A stretch of 64,000 nt of DNA. Source: Phenylobacterium sp. SCN 70-31. Its GTDB lineage: Bacteria; Pseudomonadota; Alphaproteobacteria; Caulobacterales; Caulobacteraceae. Under the pieces are notes generated by a model that saw only the letters and a list, made by a program, of their open reading frames with translations, did not search any database and had not been told where the DNA came from. The stretch is from contig NZ_MEEX01000018.1 in the NCBI RefSeq assembly GCF_001724605.1, positions 19,678 through 83,677 on the forward strand, in the 5' to 3' direction. How positions within the stretch are numbered: position 1 is the first letter of the stretch; each line of letters opens with the position of its first letter. Positions 53,899 through 64,000 of the stretch are shown here, piece by piece. Made by a program: the position numbers and the translations under genes.

Positions 53899-54735
53899 AT
53901 GTACCGGATGCTGGCCGCCGCCGCGGCCGCCGCATGGCTGGGCGGCCTGGGAACGACACCCGCGGAGGCGGCGCCCGCAGCGCCCAGGACCGTGGAGCTC
54001 TATACGATGGACTGCGGCCGGATCAGCCTGACCAACGCCGACATGTTCGCCGACGACGGGGCGTACAAGGGCGTGGCCGCCGAGATGGTGGTTCCCTGCT
54101 ATCTGATCCGCCATCCCAGGGGCGATCTGGTGTGGGACACCGGCCTGCCCCCGCCGGCCGCCGGCAAGCCGCCGCCGCCCGGCACGCCGGCGCGCTCGCT
54201 GGCCGAACAGCTCGGCGACCTCGGCCTGAAGCCGGCCGACATCGCGTATGTCTCGTTGTCGCACAGCCATTTCGACCACATCGGAAATGCGGGCCTCTTC
54301 GCCGGCTCGACCTGGATCGTGGACCCCAGGGAGCGCGAGACCGCCTTCAGCGACACCGCGCGCAAAAGCCCCAACTTCGCCGCCTACGCGGCGCTGGAGA
54401 CGGCGAAGACCCGCCTCGTCGAACAGCCGACCCTCGACGTCTTCGGCGACGGCAAGGTGGTGATCCACAAGGCGCCCGGCCATACGCCGGGCCACACCGT
54501 GCTGCTGGTCCGGCTGCAGGAGACCGGACCGCTGATCCTCACCGGCGACCTCTGGCACATCGCCGCCAGCCGGCCGAACCGGCGCGTGCCGCGATTCAAC
54601 TTCGACAAGGCCCAGACCCTCCAGACGATGGACGCCGTGGAGACGCTGGCCAAGGCCGAGAAGGCCCGACTGATCCTCCAGCACACGCCCGAGGACTTCG
54701 CCGGCCTGCCCACCTTCCCCAAGCCGGCGCGTTAG
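53899..54735 (+). CDS. Exported MBL-fold hydrolase (N-acyl homoserine lactonase-like)
   Basis: This 278-aa protein has a signal peptide (MYRMLAAAAAAAWLGGLGTT, ending AEA) after GAGGAAA upstream. The metal-binding SLSHSHFDHIGNAGLF (HxHxDH) is followed by KAPGHTPGHTVLLV, Asp in LTGDLWH and a final His in LILQHTPED. This is the pattern of AHL-lactonase-like metallo-beta-lactamases. Activity on quorum-sensing lactones is not shown by sequence; the acyl-CoA synthetase and SDR genes downstream (gap nine bases) suggest periplasmic opening of a lactone or ester whose acid is then activated. Confidence 0.85.
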   Translation: MYRMLAAAAAAAWLGGLGTTPAEAAPAAPRTVELYTMDCGRISLTNADMFADDGAYKGVAAEMVVPCYLIRHPRGDLVWDTGLPPPAAGKPPPPGTPARSLAEQLGDLGLKPADIAYVSLSHSHFDHIGNAGLFAGSTWIVDPRERETAFSDTARKSPNFAAYAALETAKTRLVEQPTLDVFGDGKVVIHKAPGHTPGHTVLLVRLQETGPLILTGDLWHIAASRPNRRVPRFNFDKAQTLQTMDAVETLAKAEKARLILQHTPEDFAGLPTFPKPAR

Positions 54736-54744
54736 GGGGCCGTC

Positions 54745-56280
<1,536 letters not shown>

Positions 56281-56292
56281 GGGGGACGACGC

Positions 56293-57144
56293 ATGAAGGA
56301 CCTGGCGGGCAAGACCGCGTTCGTGACCGGCGGCGCGTCCGGCATCGGGCTGGGGATCGCCACCGCCCTGGCCCAGGCCGGGGTCAAGGTGATGCTCTGC
56401 GACATCGAGCAGGCCGCGCTCGACGAGGCGGTCGCGGGCCTGCGCGCCACCAACGCCGATGTCGCCGGCGTCGTGGCCGACGTGTCGCTGAAGGACCAGT
56501 TGCGTGAGGCGGCCGAGGCGACGCTCGACGCCTATGGCGACGTCCACATCCTGGTGAACAACGCCGGCGTGGGCGGGGGCGGCGCCTACGGCGCCTGGAC
56601 CGACGCGAGCTGGGACTGGACCATCGGCGTCAACCTGATGGGCGTCATCTGGGGCGTCGAGGTCTTCGGCCCTCTGATCGAACGACACGGCCAGGGCGGC
56701 CAAATCGTCAACACCGCCTCGGTCGCGGGCCTGCTGTCGGGATCGGGCAACGCCTACAACGTCACCAAGTACGGCGTCGTCGCCCTGTCCGAGGGTCTGA
56801 GGGTCGAACTGGCGCCGCGCGGCATCGGCGTCTCGGTGCTCTGCCCGGGCTTCATCCGCACCCGCATCGTCGACTCGGGCCGCAACCGTCCCGACCGCTT
56901 CGCCGACGACCAGCCGGCCGCCGCCCCGGCGGGCGAGCGGCTGGCCTGGATCGAGAACCTCCGCACCCGCGTCGATACCGGCATCGACCCGAGGTACGTC
57001 GGCGAGCTGGTGCGCGAAGGCATCGAGGGCGACTGGCCCTACATCTTCACCGACGCCGAGTTCGAGCCGATCGTCGAGGCCCGCTTCGCCGCCATCCGGG
57101 AGGGCTTCGGCCGCATCCGCGACCGCGTTCCGCCGACGGGCTGA
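56293..57144 (+). CDS. SDR family NAD(P)-dependent oxidoreductase
   Basis: This 283-aa classical SDR has the cofactor loop VTGGASGIGLG, Asp in MLCDIEQAAL (favouring NAD), VNNAGVGGGG, and catalytic Ser/Tyr/Lys in NTASVAGLLSGS and YNVTKYGVV. A C-terminal extension (residues about 225-283, FEPIVEARFAAIREGFGRIR) is longer than the minimal family and is shared with cyclohexanol- or steroid-type dehydrogenase relatives. It is last in the lactonase/ligase operon. Its natural step is probably oxidation of a hydroxy group on the activated or free acid. Confidence 0.9.
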   Translation: MKDLAGKTAFVTGGASGIGLGIATALAQAGVKVMLCDIEQAALDEAVAGLRATNADVAGVVADVSLKDQLREAAEATLDAYGDVHILVNNAGVGGGGAYGAWTDASWDWTIGVNLMGVIWGVEVFGPLIERHGQGGQIVNTASVAGLLSGSGNAYNVTKYGVVALSEGLRVELAPRGIGVSVLCPGFIRTRIVDSGRNRPDRFADDQPAAAPAGERLAWIENLRTRVDTGIDPRYVGELVREGIEGDWPYIFTDAEFEPIVEARFAAIREGFGRIRDRVPPTG

Positions 57145-57147
57145 CGC

Positions 57148-58146
57148 CTACTCCCCCGGCATCCGCTCGGTGTCCACCGAGGCCTGGAGCTGCGGCGAGT
57201 AGCGCGAGCCCGTGACGGTGTCGCCGTTCACCGTGGCGTCCACGCGGGCGATGATCTCGGGCGACAGCGTCAGGCCGGCGGCGGCGGCGTCCTCGCGCAT
57301 GTGGTCGGGGCTGGTGGTGCCGGGGATGGGGACGATGTCGTCGCCCTTGGCCAGCAGCCAGGCAAGGCAGAGCTGGGCCGTCGTGCAGCCGGCGTCACGG
57401 GCGATGGCGGCGAAGGCATCGTAGAGGCGCAGGTTGGCGGCCAGCGCCTCGCCCTGGAACCGGGGCATGGCCAGGCGGATATCGCCCGCCTCCAGCCGGG
57501 CCGGGTCGTGCGCGCCGCCGGCGAGGAAGCCGCGCGCCACGGGCGAGAAGGCCACGAACGCCACGCCCAGTTCGCGGCACGCCTCGAGGACCGCGATCTC
57601 GGGATTGCGGGTCCAAGGCGAATACTCGGTCTGAAGCGCCGCGATCGGATGCACCGCATGCGCGCGGCGCAGGGTGTCGGCCGAGATCTCGGAGAGGCCG
57701 ATGGTGCGGATCTTGCCCGCCTTCACCAGGTCGGCCAGGGCGCCCACGCTGTCCTCGATGGGCACGCTGCGGTCCAGGCGGTGGAGGTAGTAGAGGTCGA
57801 TCACGTCCACGTTCAGCCGCTTCAGGCTGACGTCGCAGACGGCCTTGATCGTCTCGGGCCGGCCGTTGACGCCCCGCTGGGTCCCCGTCGCGTCGGTCAG
57901 GCCGCACTTGGACGCCAGCACGAACTTGTCGCGGTGCGGCCCCAGCACCTCGCCCACCAGGGTCTCGTTGTGGCCCAGGCCGTAGACGGCGGCGGTGTCG
58001 AAGAACGTGTAGCCCGCGTCCAGCGCGCCCAGCAGCACCTCTTCCGCCTGTTTCCGCGGCGGCGGCGATCCATAGGCGTGGCTCAGGCTCATGCAGCCCA
58101 GGCCGATGGCCGACACCTCGAACGGACCGATCCGACGCTTCTGCAT
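57148..58146 (-). CDS. Aldo/keto reductase
   Basis: This is a 332-aa TIM-barrel reductase of the AKR13-like group. The catalytic tetrad is visible: Asp and Tyr in FFDTAAVYGLGHNE, Lys in LASKCGLTD and His in YYLHRLDRSVP. The NADPH-binding C-terminal part carries IPGTTSPDHMREDAAAAG. It reduces aldehydes or ketones, but specificity is unknown. It converges with the SDR gene, with three bases between stop codons, and stands alone on its strand. Confidence 0.92.
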   Translation of the reverse strand: MQKRRIGPFEVSAIGLGCMSLSHAYGSPPPRKQAEEVLLGALDAGYTFFDTAAVYGLGHNETLVGEVLGPHRDKFVLASKCGLTDATGTQRGVNGRPETIKAVCDVSLKRLNVDVIDLYYLHRLDRSVPIEDSVGALADLVKAGKIRTIGLSEISADTLRRAHAVHPIAALQTEYSPWTRNPEIAVLEACRELGVAFVAFSPVARGFLAGGAHDPARLEAGDIRLAMPRFQGEALAANLRLYDAFAAIARDAGCTTAQLCLAWLLAKGDDIVPIPGTTSPDHMREDAAAAGLTLSPEIIARVDATVNGDTVTGSRYSPQLQASVDTERMPGE

Positions 58147-58209
58147 ATGCGCACTCCCTGACTGAGCCCGCGAGAGACGACAGCGCGGCGGGAGAGGTCA
58201 ACCCCCGCG

Positions 58210-58581
58210 TCAAACGGCGCCGGCGATCCTGGCCTCCAGTGCGGCCATGTCCTCCACGAACCAGACGTGCCGGCCGCGGTTGGACTCGCGCACGAAGTCG
58301 CGCAGGGCGTCGCTCGCCGACACCGCTCCCGAGACGTCGCCCACGAAGGCGACCTTCAGGCCATAGTTGACGAACTTCTGGATCGCCTCGCCCGCCTTGC
58401 GGTTGCTGAGCGTGAGGAAGTTGGGGGACAGGCGCGAGACCGGGATCGCCACCAGAGAGGCGCCGGCGCCCAGCGCCTCGCCCACGAGGTCCACCGCCGA
58501 CCGCTCGCCGTCCAGCGCCGGACCGTCGGGGTCGCAGACCAGGACATCCACATCGGCGATCCTGCGAGACGTTCCCGTCAT
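58210..58581 (-). CDS. DUF4180 domain-containing protein
   Basis: This 123-aa cytoplasmic protein has VDLVGEALGAGASLVAIPVS, RLSPNFLTLSNRKAGEAIQK and FVNYGLKVAFVGDVSG, followed by SDALRDFVRESNRGRHVWFV. These are the DUF4180 blocks; the family sometimes sits next to MerR/HTH regulators and is uncharacterised. An alpha/beta fold of STAS-like type is suggested by strand spacing. It is the last of three leftward genes with short gaps (24 bases from the peptidase gene) and may share their transcript. Confidence 0.85.
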   Translation of the reverse strand: MTGTSRRIADVDVLVCDPDGPALDGERSAVDLVGEALGAGASLVAIPVSRLSPNFLTLSNRKAGEAIQKFVNYGLKVAFVGDVSGAVSASDALRDFVRESNRGRHVWFVEDMAALEARIAGAV

Positions 58582-58605
58582 CCGCCATCCTCCATCCTTC
58601 CGCCG

Positions 58606-59265
58606 TCAGGGCCGGCCGGCGTGCAGCTCAAGCGTCTCGCCATTCTGGACCAGGACGTCGCCGTCGCGAAGCGTCCGGTGCGGGATGCGGTTGGCCGCCA
58701 TCCAGACGGCCGCGGCCTCGGCGGCCTCGGCCTCGGGATGGTCCGAGCGCCAGTGAGGCACCACGGCGCCGTCGATCAGGCCCAGCCCCTCCCAGACGGG
58801 TTCGGGCGCATAGCCCTCGGCCAGGACGGCGGGGTCGTCCATCAGGTCCAGGCCGCGCAGGGTCGGACCGGCCACGCACGCGCCCGCGCTCCAGCCGCCG
58901 TAGGCGAGCCGCCCGGCCCAGACGAGGCCCGGCGCCAGGGCGTCGAAGCCGCTCTGCCGCATCGCCCGGCGCAGCAGGAAGGCGTTGCCGCCCGTGGCCC
59001 ATGTCAGGGTCGTGCGCTCCAGCTCGGCCAGCAGCGCCTCGGGCCGGCGGAAGTAGGTCCGGAGATCCAGGTCGTAGGCCGCAAGTCCGTGGGCCTCGAA
59101 CTCCGCGACCGGATCGTGGACCCGGCGGCGGTAGGCTTCGCGCTCGGCGGGCGGAATGAAGTCGACGGCGTTGGCGATCACGCCCACGCGCCCGCCGGGC
59201 CCCGCCATGCGGACCAGCTCCGCGAAGCTGTCGCCCGTCCGCCAGGACGCCAGGTAGAGCCGCAC
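58606..59265 (-). CDS. Type 1 glutamine amidotransferase-like / peptidase S51 protein
   Basis: This 219-aa protein has a GTG start at 59265, five bases after TGAGGA and nine after the aminotransferase stop. The fold pattern is that of S51 peptidase E: VRLYLASWRTGDSFAELVRM, GRVGVIANAVDFIP, LTWATGGNAFLLRRAM and the nucleophile elbow AYGGWSAGACVAG with the catalytic Ser, then LGLIDGAVVPHWRSDHPEAE with His. Peptidase E cleaves Asp-Xaa dipeptides; here the target is uncertain. Coupling to an aminotransferase suggests amino-acid salvage. Confidence 0.85.
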   Translation of the reverse strand: MRLYLASWRTGDSFAELVRMAGPGGRVGVIANAVDFIPPAEREAYRRRVHDPVAEFEAHGLAAYDLDLRTYFRRPEALLAELERTTLTWATGGNAFLLRRAMRQSGFDALAPGLVWAGRLAYGGWSAGACVAGPTLRGLDLMDDPAVLAEGYAPEPVWEGLGLIDGAVVPHWRSDHPEAEAAEAAAVWMAANRIPHRTLRDGDVLVQNGETLELHAGRP

Positions 59266-59273
59266 GCGCGTCC

Positions 59274-60416
59274 TCAGGCCGCCGTCGCCCACGCCGCCTG
59301 GAACCAGGGCGTCAGCCGGCGGATGGCCTCTTCGATCTCGGGCGTGGAGACGGCGAAGCTCAGGCGGATGAAGCGGCGGCCCTCGACCGGATCGAAGTCG
59401 ATCCCGGGCGCCGTGGCGACGCCGGTATCCTCCAGCAGCCGCTTGCAGAAGGCCAGGCTGTCATCGGTCAGGCCGCCGACGTCGGCCCAGATGTAGAAGG
59501 CGCCGTCCGGCGGGGCGATGGACTTCAGGCCCAGCGCCGGCAGCGCCGCCAGCAGCAGCTCACGGTTCCTTCGATAGGTGGCGACATGGCTCTCCAGCTC
59601 GTCGCGGCAGTCCATCGCCGCCAGGGCCGCGTGCTGGGCCAGCGACGGCGCCGTGAGGAACAGGGCGCCCATGTAGGCCACCGCCCGCGACGCCTGCGCC
59701 TTCGGCACGATCAGCCAGCCCAGCCGCCAGCCGGCCATGCTGAAGTACTTGGAGAAGCTGTTCACGACGATGGCGTCCGGTTCGAACTCCAGCATCGAGC
59801 GGGTCGGCTCGCCGTAGCTCAGGCCGTGGTAGATCTCGTCGGAGACGATGCGGATACCCCGCTCGCGGCAGACCCGCGCGATGGCCTCCAGCTCTGCGGC
59901 GGGGATGATCGTGCCGGTGGGGTTGGCCGGGCTGGCCAGGATGACGCCCGCCGGCGCGGGGTCGAGCGCCGCCAGCGTCGCCGCCGAGAGCTGGAACCGT
60001 TCCTCCGGGCCGCAGGGGATCTCCAGCGCCGTCAGGTTCAACGCCTTCACCGTGTTGCGGTAGGCGACGTAGCCCGGCCGGGCCATGGCGATCACATCGC
60101 CCGGCGCGGAGGTGGACGACAGCGCCAGCACCAGCGCAGGAGACGCGCCGCACGTGAGCGTGATCCGCGACGGCTCCACCGTCACACCATAGGTCTCGGC
60201 GTAGTGGCGGCCGATGCGGGCCTTCAGCGGCGCGCTCTCCCAGTAGCCCATGCCGTCGGTGTCCAGCACCCGATGCGCGGCCGCCAGCGCGGCGGCGGGG
60301 GCGCCGGTCGAGGGCTGGCCGAACTCCATGTGGATCACGCTGCGCCCCTCGGCCTTCAGCCGGTGGGCCAGGCCGCTGACGGAGATGGCGTGGAACGGAT
60401 CGATCTCGGCGCTCAT
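59274..60416 (-). CDS. PLP-dependent aminotransferase (class I/II)
   Basis: This is a 380-aa fold-type I aminotransferase starting at MSAEIDPFHAISVSGLAHRL (60416). Motifs: IHMEFGQPSTGAP (substrate-side), CGASPALVLALSSTSAPGDV, ILASPANPTGTIIP with Asn, VSDEIYHGLSYGE with Asp and Tyr, and the PLP-binding Lys in NSFSKYFSMAGWRLGW. Length and motifs match aspartate/aromatic aminotransferase relatives. The amino-acid substrate is not evident. It is first in the leftward set with the S51-like and DUF4180 genes, and divergent from the transporter gene. Confidence 0.93.
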   Translation of the reverse strand: MSAEIDPFHAISVSGLAHRLKAEGRSVIHMEFGQPSTGAPAAALAAAHRVLDTDGMGYWESAPLKARIGRHYAETYGVTVEPSRITLTCGASPALVLALSSTSAPGDVIAMARPGYVAYRNTVKALNLTALEIPCGPEERFQLSAATLAALDPAPAGVILASPANPTGTIIPAAELEAIARVCRERGIRIVSDEIYHGLSYGEPTRSMLEFEPDAIVVNSFSKYFSMAGWRLGWLIVPKAQASRAVAYMGALFLTAPSLAQHAALAAMDCRDELESHVATYRRNRELLLAALPALGLKSIAPPDGAFYIWADVGGLTDDSLAFCKRLLEDTGVATAPGIDFDPVEGRRFIRLSFAVSTPEIEEAIRRLTPWFQAAWATAA

Positions 60417-60512
60417 GCGGATGGCCTAACCCAGGGACAGGCCACGCGCCAAGGCCGCTTGACCGCGAGGCCGGCCTCGGCGAAGCGGGAGGCGATCTTG
60501 GGGGGACGCGCC

Positions 60513-61793
60513 GTGACAACCACCGACGCCGCCGTGGGCAGCGCCTCGAACCGCCGCGTGCTGGCCGCCAGCCTGGTGGGGACGGCGGTCGAGTTCTACG
60601 ACTTCTACATCTACGCGACCGCGGCGGCCCTGGTGTTCGGCCCCCTGTTCTTCCCCTCGGCGTCGCCGACGGCGCAGCTCATGAGCAGCTATGCGACGTT
60701 CGCCGTCGCCTTCTTCGCGCGGCCGGTGGGCGCGGCGTTCTTCGGCCACTTCGGCGACCGGATCGGACGCAAGTCGACGCTGGTGGCGTCGCTGATGACG
60801 ATGGGCGTCTCGACCCTGCTGATCGCCTTCCTGCCCACCTACGCGATGGTGGGCTGGGTGGCGCCGGCCCTGCTCTGCCTGTTGCGGTTCGGCCAGGGCT
60901 TCGGCCTGGGCGGCGAGTGGGGCGGCGCGGCGCTGCTGGCGGTGGAGAACGCCCCGCCCGGCTGGAAGGCGCGGTTCGGCATGTTCCCGCAACTCGGAGC
61001 GCCCGTGGGCTTCATCGCCGCCAACGGCCTGTTCCTGCTCTTGGGCCTGGGCCTGTCGCCCGAGGACTTCCAGGACTGGGGCTGGCGCCTGCCGTTCCTG
61101 GCCAGCGCGATCCTTGTGGGGCTGGGCCTGTGGGTGCGCCTGAAGATCGGCGAGACACCCGCCTTCCGGAAGGCGGCGGCCGAGGCCGAGCCGAGCCACG
61201 TGCCGATCGCCGAAGCCATCCGGCGTCATCCGGGCGAGCTGCTTTGCGGCACCTTCGCCGTCGTGGCGTGCTTCGCCATCTTCTACCTCTCCACCGCCTT
61301 CGCCCTGGGCTACGGCACGACCGCGCTGGGCTACAGCCGCGAGACGTTCCTGATGGTCCAACTGGGGGCCATCGTGTTCCTGGCCGCCGGCATCGTGGCG
61401 GCGGGGTGGTGGTCGGATATGAGCAACCCAAGGCGGGTGCTCATCGCCGGCTGCTTCGCCACCTTGGCCGTGGGCGCAACGATGGGGACGATGATGGGCG
61501 CCGGCTCGCTGGTGCTGATCTGGGCCTGGCTGTCGCTGGCGCTGTTCGCCATGGGTTTCGTCTACGGGCCGCTGGGCGCGTTCCTGCCCAGCCTGTTCCC
61601 GCCGCGGGTGCGCTATACCGGCGCCTCCATCGCGTTCAACGTGGGCGGGATCATCGGCGGCGGGCTGGCGCCGATGGCGGCCCAGCTCCTGGCCGACCGG
61701 GGCGGGCTGGCGCCCGTGGGCTTCTACCTGGTGGCCGCCGCGGTGCTGAGCCTGGCGGGCCTCCTGCCGCTGAAACCGAAGCACGCGGACTGA
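60513..61793 (+). CDS. MFS transporter, metabolite:H+ symporter (MHS) type
   Basis: This 426-aa inner-membrane protein has a GTG start at 60513 after GGGGGGAC. MHS marks: GTAVEFYDFYIYATAAALVF in helix 1, motif A GHFGDRIGRKSTLVASLMTM, and RFGQGFGLGGEWGGAALLAV in the helix 4-5 region. A second motif-A-like WWSDMSNPRRVLIAG begins the second half. Relatives carry small organic acids, osmolytes or aromatic acids such as shikimate or citrate. The substrate is not assigned; the TauD-type gene next door is convergent. Confidence 0.92.
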   Translation: MTTTDAAVGSASNRRVLAASLVGTAVEFYDFYIYATAAALVFGPLFFPSASPTAQLMSSYATFAVAFFARPVGAAFFGHFGDRIGRKSTLVASLMTMGVSTLLIAFLPTYAMVGWVAPALLCLLRFGQGFGLGGEWGGAALLAVENAPPGWKARFGMFPQLGAPVGFIAANGLFLLLGLGLSPEDFQDWGWRLPFLASAILVGLGLWVRLKIGETPAFRKAAAEAEPSHVPIAEAIRRHPGELLCGTFAVVACFAIFYLSTAFALGYGTTALGYSRETFLMVQLGAIVFLAAGIVAAGWWSDMSNPRRVLIAGCFATLAVGATMGTMMGAGSLVLIWAWLSLALFAMGFVYGPLGAFLPSLFPPRVRYTGASIAFNVGGIIGGGLAPMAAQLLADRGGLAPVGFYLVAAAVLSLAGLLPLKPKHAD

Positions 61794-61824
61794 GGCGCCT
61801 GTCCCGCGACCTCAGACCGGGACC

Positions 61825-62697
61825 TCAGACCGGGACGTCCCCCGCCACCGTCGTGCGGTGCATGACCCGCAGATGGCCGTCGTAGCCGCCCTCGGCGAAG
61901 TGCATGGTGCAGCGGTTGTCCCACATGAGCAGCATGCCGGGCTTCCAGGTGTGGCGGAGCCGGTACCTGTCCTGAAGCAGGTGCTTGTAGAGGAAGCCCA
62001 GCACGGCGTCGGCCTCCATGTCGGTCAGGCCCTCGACGCCCACCGTATAGGTCGGGCTGACGAACAGAGCCTTGCGGCCGGTCACAGGATGGGTGCGGAC
62101 CAGCGGGTGCGGATGTGTCTTGTCGGCTTCGGCGGACGAGATGATCTGCATCGTCCGCTTCTCGGTCTCGCGGGCGAAGAGGCCGCTTGCGCCATAGGGC
62201 CGACCGGCCGAGTGGATCGCCCGCAGGGGCGCCAGCATCGCCTTCATGGTGTCGGACAGGTCCTCGTAGGCGCGGGCCGCGTCGACGAAGAGCGTGTCGC
62301 CGCCGACGGGCGGCGTGACCTCGGAGCGCAGGATGGTGGCCGAGGGCGGCGCGGGCTGGAAGCTCCAGTCCGAGTGCCAGCCGCCGCCGAAGTTGGGCGC
62401 CTTCTCGTCGGGCTCGCGGCGCAGCTCCAGCACGTTGGGGCGGCCGGGCATGGGCGCGATGAAGGGATCGTCGCCGAACGGCCCCATCTGGAGCGTGAAG
62501 GCCTCCAGCTCGTCGAGCGTCAGCGGCTGGTCGGGGAACGAGAGCACGGCATGCTTCGCCCAGGCGTCGCGGATCGCCGCCAGGGCCGCCGGCGGCAGCG
62601 GACGGGAGAGGTCGACTCCGGTCACCTCGGCGCCGAAGCCACTTTCCCGCGGGTGGACCCGGATCGCACGATCCGAAGCGGGAGCTTCCTTGAGCAT
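61825..62697 (-). CDS. TauD/TfdA family Fe(II)/2-oxoglutarate dioxygenase
   Basis: This 290-aa protein starts at MLKEAPASDRAIRVHPRESG (62697) after GGAGG. Fe-ligand motif HxD is in GGGWHSDWSFQPAPP; the distal His is in NRCTMHFAEGGYD, and the 2-oxoglutarate-binding Arg in LRVMHRTTVAG. TGVDLSRPLPPAALAAIRDA is the usual N-terminal block. It oxidises a small substrate such as taurine, an alkyl sulfate or 2,4-D-like ethers; no sulfonate transporter genes are adjacent, so the substrate is open. It is divergent from cobS, with a 74-base gap. Confidence 0.92.
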   Translation of the reverse strand: MLKEAPASDRAIRVHPRESGFGAEVTGVDLSRPLPPAALAAIRDAWAKHAVLSFPDQPLTLDELEAFTLQMGPFGDDPFIAPMPGRPNVLELRREPDEKAPNFGGGWHSDWSFQPAPPSATILRSEVTPPVGGDTLFVDAARAYEDLSDTMKAMLAPLRAIHSAGRPYGASGLFARETEKRTMQIISSAEADKTHPHPLVRTHPVTGRKALFVSPTYTVGVEGLTDMEADAVLGFLYKHLLQDRYRLRHTWKPGMLLMWDNRCTMHFAEGGYDGHLRVMHRTTVAGDVPV

Positions 62698-62771
62698 CAC
62701 GGGACCTCCTCCACTTTTGGATAAAACACCCGTTTGCGTCCGCCACGGCAAGCCTGTAATCGGACCCGGCC

Positions 62772-63773
62772 ATGGCCGCTTTCGAAACCGACGAAGACAA
62801 GCTGATCACACTCGCGCCCGACCGGGAGGTCGACGTCCGCGAGACCTTCGGCGTGGATTTCGACATGAAGGTTCCGGCCTTCAGCGAACGCGACCCGCAC
62901 GTGCCCGACATCGATCCGGCCTACAAGTTCGACCCCGAGACCACGCGGGCGATCTGCGCCGGCTTCGCCTACGATCGCCGGGTGATGGTCCAGGGCTATC
63001 ACGGCACCGGCAAGTCCACCCACATCGAGCAGGTGGCCGCGCGGCTGAACTGGCCGATGATCCGGGTGAACCTGGACAGCCACATCAGCCGGATCGACCT
63101 GGTCGGCAAGGACGCCATCGTCCTGAAGGACGGCAAGCAGGTCACCGAGTTCCGCGAAGGCATGCTGCCCTGGGCGCTGCAACGGCCGATCGCCCTGGTG
63201 TTCGACGAGTACGACGCCGGCCGCCCCGACGTGATGTTCGTGATCCAGCGGGTGCTGGAGGCCTCGGGCAAGCTGACGCTGCTGGACCAGAACCGGGTGA
63301 TCCGGGCCAATCCGTACTTCCGGCTGTTCTCGACCACCAACACCATCGGCCTGGGCGACACCACCGGCCTCTATCACGGCACCCAGCAGATCAATCAGGC
63401 GCAGATGGACCGCTGGTCCATCGTCACCACGCTGAACTACCTGAGCCACGACGTGGAAGCCGAGATCGTGCTGGCCAAGGCCACCGGCTACGACACGCCC
63501 GAAGGCAAGCGGACCATCAACGCGATGGTGCGTGTCGCCGACATGACACGGAACGCCTTCATGAACGGCGACATCTCGACGGTCATGAGCCCGCGGACGG
63601 TCATCACCTGGGCCCAGAACGCCGAGATCTTCGGCGGCGACATCGGCCTGGCGTTCCGGATGACCTTCCTCAACAAGTGCGACGAACTGGAGCGCGGCAC
63701 GGTGGCCGAGTTCTTCCAGCGCGCCTTCGGCCAGGACCTGCCGGAAAGCACCGCCCGCGTTCGCGTGGCCTAG
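62772..63773 (+). CDS. cobS: Cobaltochelatase subunit CobS
   Basis: This 333-aa AAA+ ATPase is a subunit of the aerobic cobalt chelatase CobNST of vitamin B12 synthesis. The N-terminal extension ([20 protein letters not shown]) and Walker A in [20 protein letters not shown] are followed by Walker B-like [20 protein letters not shown] and sensor region [20 protein letters not shown]. Length and motifs are canonical. In related genomes cobT usually follows; here the 227 bases to the window edge hold only repeats and no gene start. Confidence 0.96.
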   Translation: MAAFETDEDKLITLAPDREVDVRETFGVDFDMKVPAFSERDPHVPDIDPAYKFDPETTRAICAGFAYDRRVMVQGYHGTGKSTHIEQVAARLNWPMIRVNLDSHISRIDLVGKDAIVLKDGKQVTEFREGMLPWALQRPIALVFDEYDAGRPDVMFVIQRVLEASGKLTLLDQNRVIRANPYFRLFSTTNTIGLGDTTGLYHGTQQINQAQMDRWSIVTTLNYLSHDVEAEIVLAKATGYDTPEGKRTINAMVRVADMTRNAFMNGDISTVMSPRTVITWAQNAEIFGGDIGLAFRMTFLNKCDELERGTVAEFFQRAFGQDLPESTARVRVA

Positions 63774-63855
63774 GCTCGCCGACCGGCCGAGACCTTCCCG
63801 CATTCGGGTCCCGCTTCGCGCGCGCCGGATGGGGGAGGCTCGGTCTGTTTGGAAC

Positions 63856-63970
63856 CACGGAAGACACGGAAAACACGGAAGGGGCCCGCAAGGGGCCTGG
63901 GTGTCCTGAGCCTCCGCGGGAGCGGAGGCTCGGTCATGGGACCGCGGAAAACGCGGAAGGGCGCGGAAAG
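63856..63970. repeat. Two 9-bp tandem-repeat patches around a hairpin
   Basis: First patch: CACGGAAGA, CACGGAAAA, CACGGAAGG at 63856-63882, period nine. Second patch: CGCGGAAAA, CGCGGAAGGG, CGCGGAAAG at 63943-63970, a diverged version. Between them is a perfect 10-bp stem-loop (63908-63917 with 63922-63931, GAGCCTCCGC / GCGGAGGCTC, loop GGGA). Near 63981-64000 the motif appears inverted (CTTCCGCG, TCCGCGG). No reading frame is evident, and the block may continue beyond the window. Confidence 0.65.
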
Positions 63971-64000
63971 CGCAGCTTCGCCTTCCGCGTCTCTCCGCGG

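Noticed and set aside
53899..54735. Naming the MBL protein as a true AHL lactonase
   Set aside because: The HxHxDH pattern is shared by many lactonases, esterases and glyoxalases; specificity cannot be read from the sequence.

Overview
The window is GC-rich (by eye near 70 percent) and reads as a chromosomal segment of an aerobic alphaproteobacterium, most likely of the Caulobacteraceae (Phenylobacterium/Caulobacter-like). The reasons are an RcnB-family remnant, an UrcA protein, a PEPxxWA-CTERM protein, a large TonB-dependent receptor, the alphaproteobacterial BolA/J-domain pair, aerobic cobaltochelatase CobS, a promoter matching the Caulobacter housekeeping consensus, and frequent GTG/TTG starts. 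This assignment is inferred from gene content; no rRNA or tRNA is present. I see no phage, insertion sequence or CRISPR array.

Layout. 1-8.8 kb: mostly single genes (amidohydrolase, Crp/Fnr regulator, M13 metallopeptidase, ArsR regulator beside a Cys-cluster protein, PEP-CTERM protein). 8.9-14.1 kb: a leftward five-gene CoA-thioester operon (small protein, acyl-CoA synthetase, crotonase, CoA transferase, amidohydrolase). Its crotonase and CoA transferase both appear to be circularly permuted. 14.2-17.3 kb: a leftward PepSY/DUF2271/DUF4198/ApbE operon, probably a periplasmic flavin or iron redox system. 17.4-29.3 kb: mixed housekeeping and small genes, including a J-domain protein, a fused hydantoinase/oxoprolinase, a thioesterase, a DAACS symporter, a cyclophilin, a pirin, UrcA and a response regulator.

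29.4-44.6 kb is a catabolic regulon. Leftward from 38.68 kb runs an eight-gene operon: HMG-CoA-lyase-like enzyme, CoA transferase, ADP-forming CoA ligase, crotonase, thioesterase, SDR, AMP-forming ligase, MFS transporter. Six of its seven junctions overlap or nearly abut. Rightward from 40.0 kb run two crotonases and a TonB-dependent receptor. An IclR-family gene lies between the two units. Both units carry a nearly identical 39-bp operator directly downstream of the -10 element, so they very likely form one IclR regulon for uptake and CoA-dependent breakdown of a carboxylic acid. A three-subunit molybdenum hydroxylase (PaoABC-like) follows at 44.7-48.4 kb.

48.5-64 kb: BolA and a divergent J-domain protein; a reactive-sulfur module (BigR-like ArsR, YgaP-like rhodanese, TSUP exporter and a divergent persulfide dioxygenase); a globin-coupled chemoreceptor; a lactonase/acyl-CoA synthetase/SDR operon; an aldo-keto reductase, DUF4180, S51-like peptidase, aminotransferase, MHS-type transporter, TauD-type dioxygenase and CobS. 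The last 230 bases are non-coding, with two diverged 9-bp tandem-repeat patches around a perfect hairpin. Intergenic stretches not listed separately are short and hold nothing I recognise.
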